A DNA stretch of 8,222 nucleotides. Source: CAUZSN01 sp963582345 (GTDB taxonomy: Bacteria > Planctomycetota > Planctomycetia > Planctomycetales > Planctomycetaceae). Positions 6,487 through 8,222 of this stretch are shown here, one piece after another. The notes below the pieces were generated by a model, which searched no databases, was not told the origin of the DNA, and saw nothing but the letters and a program-made list of their open reading frames with translations. The position numbers and the translations under genes are program-made. Each line of letters starts with the position of its first letter. Position 1 is the first letter of the stretch. The DNA lies in the NCBI GenBank assembly GCA_963582345.1, contig CAUZSN010000119.1, positions 1-8,222 of the forward strand, in the 5' to 3' direction.

Positions 6487-7611
6487 ATGGCACACGCGAC
6501 TTCCTCTCAGGGTTTTGCGCCACTAAAAATGGGCCTGGCCATCCCAAATTCCAAGCTATGCATGTGGCTATTTTTGGGCACCGAGATCATGTTCTTCACA
6601 GCCTTTATCGGCACCTACATCGTGCTTCGGTTGGGGTCACGCGGCTGGCCAACCGATCCGGATATTACGCATATCCGAGTCTGGGCCGGTGCGGTGAACA
6701 CTTTTGTTCTAATTCTCTCCAGCTACTTCGTCGTGGTAGCTCACGAGGCAATGGGCGAACAGAATTTCGTGAAAACGAACAAGTACCTGTGGCTGGTGTT
6801 TGCGCTCGCGTGTCTATTTTTGAGCATCAAAGGGTACGAGTACTACGGAAAAATATCTCACGATATTCTGCCGGGCCGCATTCCGGAAAATAACCGCGAG
6901 GTTATGACGAAAGTCGTCAATGAAATGCAGGCTGTCGTAATAGCACAATTAGCCCCGCTCGTGTCGGCTGACCAGAAAAGCAAGCAACCGACCGTCGAAG
7001 AGCTAGCCGGTAAGTTACCGACGGAGTACACGATGCAAAAACGACTGGCCGAGGAGTTTCTGAATCTGAAGGGACACGTCGTCGGTAACGTATCGTTGGC
7101 GATTCCGTTGGGACGTCGCAAAGTAATTACAACTACAAAAGATGGCAAGGAAACCAAAGGTGTCTTCAACGAACAAGAACAAACCGACCCTGCCAAGATG
7201 GTGACACTGAATATCGATGGCAAGACTGTCGACATCCCGAGAACTCCGGATTTATCGATCAGGGCCGCCGAAGAGCTTGACCCTATCACGTTGCCAGAAG
7301 TCCAAGAAGATTTGAAGAGACTGGCCCAGGATCAGGAGTTCGGGAACTTAATCCGTAGCGGCGTGCACGGCGCCGAAAATCCGGATCATCTGCATCCGAT
7401 TGTCTACGGCAACATGTTTGCCTCGACCTATTTCATCATGACTGGATTTCACGCTCTACACGTGATCATCGGAATGATTATTTTCGGCGTCGTCTTATCC
7501 CTGGGCACGAACCTGAATGGCTGGAACAACTACGTTGAAAACGCGGGTTTGTACTGGCACTTTGTGGACTTAGTTTGGATTTTCCTGTTCCCAATGCTTT
7601 ATATCATTTGA
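6487..7611 (+). CDS. coxC: Cytochrome c oxidase subunit III with large hydrophilic insertion
   Basis: Subunit III stabilises subunit I and its proton-uptake path. The 5-helix bacterial form is recognisable. It has MWLFLGTE33IMFFTAF with the conserved buried glutamate, NTFVLILSSYFVVVAHEAM (71-89), YLWLVFALACLFLSIKGYEYY (100-120), YGNMFASTYFIMTGFHALHVIIG (307-329) and the C-terminal YWHFVDLVWIFLFP (356-369). Between H125-DILPG130 and H303-PIVYGN a charged, soluble segment of about 170 residues interrupts the protein, where ordinary homologues have a short loop. This makes it 374 residues instead of about 200. By family topology the insertion should face the periplasm. Its frame stays open and its codon use looks like its surroundings, so it is not a sequencing frameshift. 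ATG 6487 follows purine-rich AAAGAAG at 6471-6477, a weak ribosome binding site, 28 bases after ctaB. Confidence 0.95.
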   Translation: MAHATSSQGFAPLKMGLAIPNSKLCMWLFLGTEIMFFTAFIGTYIVLRLGSRGWPTDPDITHIRVWAGAVNTFVLILSSYFVVVAHEAMGEQNFVKTNKYLWLVFALACLFLSIKGYEYYGKISHDILPGRIPENNREVMTKVVNEMQAVVIAQLAPLVSADQKSKQPTVEELAGKLPTEYTMQKRLAEEFLNLKGHVVGNVSLAIPLGRRKVITTTKDGKETKGVFNEQEQTDPAKMVTLNIDGKTVDIPRTPDLSIRAAEELDPITLPEVQEDLKRLAQDQEFGNLIRSGVHGAENPDHLHPIVYGNMFASTYFIMTGFHALHVIIGMIIFGVVLSLGTNLNGWNNYVENAGLYWHFVDLVWIFLFPMLYII

Positions 7612-7633
7612 ATAGGTCAGGTAGTTTCTGAGG

Positions 7634-7664
7634 CATGTTGATCAGGCAGAGCCTGATCAACATG
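7634..7664. repeat. 14-bp perfect inverted repeat with AGA loop
   Basis: CATGTTGATCAGGC (7634-7647) pairs perfectly with 7651-7664 across an AGA loop, starting 22 bases after the coxC stop. No T-run follows (TATATCGTAAG), so a classical intrinsic terminator is unlikely. An mRNA-processing or stability hairpin, or an operator-like site, would both fit. Such a structure within an operon could set coxD and downstream expression relative to coxC. Confidence 0.75.
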
Positions 7665-7707
7665 TATATCGTAAGAGGAATGTCGCTCACGGACGGAATC
7701 GCAACGA

Positions 7708-7715
7708 AAAGAGGA
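7708..7715 (+). promoter_or_regulatory. Ribosome binding site deciding the coxD start
   Basis: AAAGAGGA ends 9 bases before ATG 7725 and only 3 bases before ATG 7719. The spacing favours 7725. Starts further upstream (7635 within the hairpin, 7680) have no properly spaced site. Confidence 0.7.
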
Positions 7716-7724
7716 CTAATGCGT

Positions 7725-8111
7725 ATGGATAAAGAACACGCTCGTCATCATGATGTCAACTACTTGATGGTCTTTGTGACACTTTGCTGTTTGACAGCAC
7801 TCTCCGTGGCAGCCGACGTGATTCAGATTGACAACAGAGTAATCGTCGCGGTCATTGTCCTCGCCATTTCGACCACAAAAGCGTTGTGCGTAATGCTATA
7901 TTTCATGCACTTGAAATTTGAGAGGAATTGGAAGTACCTCATTTTAGCACCCACGACCATTCTGGCGCTGGGATTGCCGCTGGCACTGCTACCCGACGTT
8001 GGGGTGCACTACTATTCGGTCGACGTTCCCCAAAACGACGTCACTCTGTCCTCCGACGAACATAACTCAAATGGTTCCGCACCGACCAAGTCGTCTTACA
8101 ATAGCCACTGA
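7725..8111 (+). CDS. coxD: Cytochrome c oxidase subunit IV (prokaryotic type)
   Basis: This small membrane subunit belongs to the bacterial cytochrome c oxidase subunit IV family and helps assembly or stability of the complex. From ATG 7725 it has 128 residues with three hydrophobic segments (about 12-31, 39-61, 71-91). The family signature is KALCVMLYFMHLKFERNWKY (52-71), between helices 2 and 3. The N-terminus is His-rich (H5, H8, H9) and the C-tail after about 98 is polar (Ser/Asn/Asp). ATG 7719 would add two residues and cannot be excluded. The frame extends upstream to 7635, but that extension (residues such as MLIRQSLINMYIVRG) overlaps the hairpin and does not resemble the family. The stop TGA shares its A with the ATG of the next gene (8111), implying coupled translation. 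Confidence 0.92.
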   Translation: MDKEHARHHDVNYLMVFVTLCCLTALSVAADVIQIDNRVIVAVIVLAISTTKALCVMLYFMHLKFERNWKYLILAPTTILALGLPLALLPDVGVHYYSVDVPQNDVTLSSDEHNSNGSAPTKSSYNSH

Positions 8112-8222
8112 TGCCTAACTTAACCGCAATTTCCGTTCAGGGACTAACCTTTCGGTATGGCGACCGCCTGGCGTTACGGGAAATTGACTTTTCTGTTGTA
8201 ACAACGGAACTCTTTGGTCTGT
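8111..8222 (+). CDS. ABC transporter ATP-binding protein, N-terminal fragment
   Basis: The frame opens with ATG 8111, whose A is the last base of the coxD stop codon, and runs to the window edge (37 full codons). The translation begins MPNLTAISVQGLTFRYGDR and continues ALREIDFSV...ELFGL. This is the standard start of an ABC ATPase: a beta-strand, then 'L-x-F-x-Y-G-x-R-x-A-L' and the strand leading into Walker A. The Walker A motif itself would lie just past the edge and is not visible. Coupled position after coxD suggests a role tied to oxidase biogenesis, such as export or metal/assembly functions of the kind performed by NosF-like ATPases, but this is inference from context. No Shine-Dalgarno sequence is evident. 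Confidence 0.8.
   Translation, partial: MPNLTAISVQGLTFRYGDRLALREIDFSVVTTELFGL

Larger units (their letters stand above)
7612..7724 (+). other. coxC-coxD intergenic gap with hairpin
   Basis: The gap is 113 bases. It contains the inverted repeat at 7634-7664 and the coxD ribosome binding site. The coxD frame is open back to 7635, but no suitably spaced ribosome binding site supports an earlier start. Confidence 0.7.

Noticed and set aside
6858..7289. Antisense open frame of 143 codons opposite the coxC insertion
   Set aside because: The + strand frame is part of an uninterrupted coxC with intact flanking helices. The antisense translation shows no recognisable domain, and no start context stands out.
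7635..7724. Longer coxD starting at ATG 7635 or 7680
   Set aside because: The extension lies in and just after the hairpin, has no properly spaced ribosome binding site and does not resemble the subunit IV N-terminus. AAAGAGGA is well placed for 7725.
1..8222. CRISPR arrays, tRNA or rRNA genes, insertion sequences, attachment sites
   Set aside because: No regularly spaced direct repeats, no tRNA- or rRNA-like stretches, no transposase frame and no terminal repeats were seen. The genes form a continuous housekeeping operon.

Overview
The window carries most of an aerobic terminal-oxidase operon, an aa3/caa3-type heme-copper cytochrome c oxidase with its heme A synthesis genes. All genes lie on the + strand and are tightly packed. 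The most likely source is a planctomycete of the Pirellulaceae / Rhodopirellula-like kind. That rests on my recollection of the gene order (carboxypeptidase-regulatory-like protein, multidomain cytochrome c, coxB, coxA, heme A synthesis genes, coxC, coxD, ABC ATPase), on the moderate GC content and on the protein style. It is an inference, not a demonstrated assignment.

Layout: 1-189 is the C-terminal end of a small secreted-type protein. 218-1711 encodes a diheme cytochrome c with a lipoprotein signal. 1715-2584 encodes CoxB with a complete CuA site. 2597-4432 encodes CoxA with all heme and copper ligands; it has the YSHPAV form of helix VI that defines A2-type oxidases. A 122-base gap follows, containing a perfect 38-base palindrome and a T-run (probable terminator). 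Then come ctaA (4555-5523), ctaB (5520-6458), coxC (6487-7611), a 113-base gap with a second strong hairpin, and coxD (7725-8111). An ABC-transporter ATPase gene starts at 8111 and runs off the right edge.

How they work together: CtaB farnesylates heme B to heme O and CtaA oxidises heme O to heme A. CoxA binds heme a and the heme a3-CuB centre, and CoxB brings electrons from cytochrome c through CuA. CoxC and CoxD complete the membrane core. The diheme lipoprotein is the obvious candidate electron donor, since CoxB has no fused cytochrome c domain. The ABC ATPase may help assembly or metal delivery, but this is only contextual.

This is largely a recognisable respiratory operon, not a wholly new system. 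The least ordinary features are a roughly 170-residue hydrophilic insertion in CoxC between its third and fourth membrane helices, probably facing the periplasm; an unrecognised N-terminal region in the diheme cytochrome; and four near-perfect inverted repeats, two between genes and two inside coding sequence.
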